Below are positions 62,235 to 64,000 of a stretch of 64,000 nt of DNA, in pieces. Position 1 is the first letter of the stretch. Each line of letters starts with the position of its first letter. The position numbers and the translations under genes were made by a program. The notes below the pieces were generated by a model. It was not told the origin of the DNA. It saw only the letters and a list, made by a program, of their open reading frames with translations, and did not search any database. Location of the stretch: the NCBI RefSeq assembly GCF_000004075.3, contig NC_026661.2, positions 21,976,307-22,040,306 of the forward strand. Reading direction: 5' to 3'. This stretch comes from Cucumis sativus. Its lineage: Eukaryota > Streptophyta > Magnoliopsida > Cucurbitales > Cucurbitaceae.

Positions 62235-64000
62235 ATGAGCGAAGAAGGACTTCCCAAGCTCTACGCCAACAAACCCACGAAAGGTACCATTCCAAAACTC
62301 ATAACCCATTTCCCCAATTCTTTATTTATTCATAGTTGAGCCACAAAATGGTTGCTCCAACAAGCGATTCCATTCAATAATTCATTTCAATTATTGGGGT
62401 TCTATTAAATAATCGATGATAAATCGGCTTTTAGCTTTTTTTCCATCTCCAAGCAGCTCAGATCAAACAATTTCAAGAACGGCACAAAGCCGGAGACGCT
62501 TCTTCTTCAGCATCATCTAACATGGCATCTGCGTCTTCTTCTCCTCCACCGCCGCAGCCTCCGAAGGAATCGTTTGCAAGACGATATAAGTTCTTATGGC
62601 CCATGCTTTTGACTGTCAACCTTGCTGTTGGAGGTAATTTTCTTCTTGCATCTTGCGTGTGTTAGTTTCTGGTTCTTGTGTTAGTGTGTTAGTGTGTTTG
62701 ATCCAGAGTGTTAAATGCCAAGATGGGTAATCGCTTGTTTTGATTATATTATTGTTACTCGGGTGTTCTTGGAGTCTTTGTATTTAGGATTTGTTCTCTC
62801 TACTCTACAGAAATTTGTGGTGGACCAGTTTCTTTAGATTGTTAAAGCCTGCTCTCTTTTTTCTAATACTTGTAAATTTGGGTCTCCCATCCTAGCTTTG
62901 TGGTTACCTTTAGTTCGGATGATTTCTTTATGTTTTGTTGTTTTGCCACTAACATTGGCATGGAGTTGGGAATGATCATTTTCTTTTGTGATTCAAGAAT
63001 ACACGGTGTGATTCAAGAAACCACTGGGATTTGATATTGATCAGAAACTAAATCTAAGCGTGCGCAATAAGCTTTCTGATGATTTCATGGAATGCTCTCT
63101 TCGATTGAAGGATGGTCTGCTATGAAAAACTAGCTCAATAGTACTTTTCAGTTGTATTGGTTAATCTAAGCCTTGTCATGGAACCATTAGTGGGTTAATT
63201 GGAGATGATTTTTGCTCGAAATTGACATATTTTGGTGAGTGGTTGAGAGGTTGGTATCAGAATTGTCTCCAATCCAGCATTGTTTCCATCTTCCAGTAGG
63301 GGAAAGCGTGGCTAAATTAAAGCCACACTAAGACAAGACTAGGTGACTTCATCGTCAATGTTCTTATCTAGCTTTTGGACAGAGGGAAATGCAATAACCA
63401 AATGTAGGGTTTTTTGATGGGGAGGGATGATTTAATCTCATCAACTTATGTTGCCAATGACACTATCTTTTCTTTCCCCAGGAAGGGCAGATCCCTCCTT
63501 TGACCTTTCGCGAACCCTTGAAAAAGAATCCTTATAGTTTCCCATCTAGCATTCTGCCCTAGGATTCTATGAGGCGAGAGCTCTATCTATGGTGTAACTC
63601 ATCTCTATAGCAAACTCCTCAGTGGACTACTATCATATCAAATGTCTTTTCAAACATTTTTATATTTCAGGGACCTAATAGGTGCAAATTATGAGAACTT
63701 AAGAACTGAAAACTTGTAGTTTAGCCTTAATTTATTGATGAATAATGAAAAACACATTCTTCTAAAAAATAAAACAAAATCAAATTTTTATTAAGAAAAT
63801 GAAAGGATAGTCTCCAGGGCAAGGGCAACACAAGAAAAACAATTCAAACCAAGTGGAGCCAAAATAGAAGGCCTACGGGACCCTTTCAAACAGCAGAACA
63901 AAAAATTTCCTCCAATCTCTTTATAATTAGATGTTTTCCTTTTTTTCATGAAGAGGTGGTGATTGAACTATTACAGTGTATTAGCTTAAGAGGTTGCAAG
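62235..64000 (+). CDS. Small putative membrane protein, 5' exons only (cut by window end)
   Basis: Exon 1 is 62235-62283 and exon 2 is 62457-62633; the frame crosses the junction (G/CT = Ala17). Together they give 75 residues plus the first base of the next codon. The N-terminus MSEEGLPKLYANKPTK is followed by a basic AQIKQFQERHK stretch, a Ser/Ala-rich part, a Pro-rich PPPPQPPKES, then RRYKFLWPMLLTVNLAVG, the start of a membrane helix (from about 61). A donor GTAATT follows. I found no third exon before 64000, so the rest lies outside the window. I recall similar small proteins in other plants but no established function. The region after 62633 is intron. Confidence 0.7.
63720..64000. other. 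Repeat-like end of the window, inside the last visible intron
   Basis: ATTGATGAATAATGAAAAACACATTC (split: ATTGATGAATAA, then TGAAAAACACATTC) near 63733-63760 resembles the block at 47480-47510 in the RHD3-like intron. It may be a LINE 3' tail on the minus strand, but the window ends before any coding part. Confidence 0.3.

Noticed and set aside
1-64000. CRISPR arrays, operons, phage or plasmid functions
   Set aside because: The window is intron-rich plant nuclear DNA; no regularly spaced repeats or bacterial genes were seen.

Overview
This 64-kb window is nuclear DNA from a eudicot plant. It is AT-rich, has intron-dense genes with GT-AG junctions, carries plant-only families (LBD, RHD3/SEY1, ALE2 kinase, LEA-2/NHL), and holds relics of copia, LINE, TRIM-like and MITE elements. 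The style of the MITEs and other repeats suggests Cucurbitaceae, but that is inference from memory. No prokaryotic, viral or organellar block was seen.

Layout. 1-2.6 kb: AT-rich, no gene. 2.58-6.65 kb (-): a 66-aa Ala-rich protein, probably with a 3.6-kb intron in its leader that is full of old transposons. 8.58-10.07 kb (+): an LBD27-like LOB-domain factor in two exons. 10.89-16.26 kb (-): mitochondrial chaperonin CPN60-like 2, 17 coding exons, one intron carrying a ~235-bp AAT/AAC microsatellite. 17.48-18.27 kb (-): a LEA-2/NHL membrane protein. 18.3-24.1 kb: no gene apart from a copia relic. 24.11-28.47 kb (+): an ALE2-type receptor-like kinase, 11 exons, with a 52-codon upstream ORF in its leader. 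29.1-33.88 kb (-): a HOTHEAD-like GMC oxidoreductase, 6 exons. 33.9-41.5 kb: a 7.6-kb gene-poor stretch with MITE-like relics. 41.48-49.89 kb (-): a full RHD3/SEY1 dynamin-like GTPase, 23 coding exons, starting with a 4-nt coding exon. 49.9-53.8 kb: a divergent intergenic region with an unusual GC-rich island. 53.85-57.14 kb (+): a transmembrane-nine (TMN/EMP70) protein, 7 exons. 58.75-61.19 kb (-): an uncharacterised single-span membrane protein, 6 exons. 62.2 kb to the end (+): the first two exons of a small membrane protein cut by the window edge.

Exon structures were built by hand from splice signals, reading-frame phase and recalled family sequence. Every multi-exon model closes in frame. 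The genes form no cluster. ALE2 and HOTHEAD both act in epidermis and cuticle formation, and lie as convergent neighbours about 0.64 kb apart. RHD3 and TMN both act in the endomembrane system. The window shows no evidence that either pair is more than coincidence. I found no convincing new multi-gene system. The best leads are the ALE2 upstream ORF, the 51.1-51.4 kb island, the tandemly duplicated 3' flank of the chaperonin gene, the cryptic last exon of HOTHEAD-like, and the long leader intron of the 66-aa gene.
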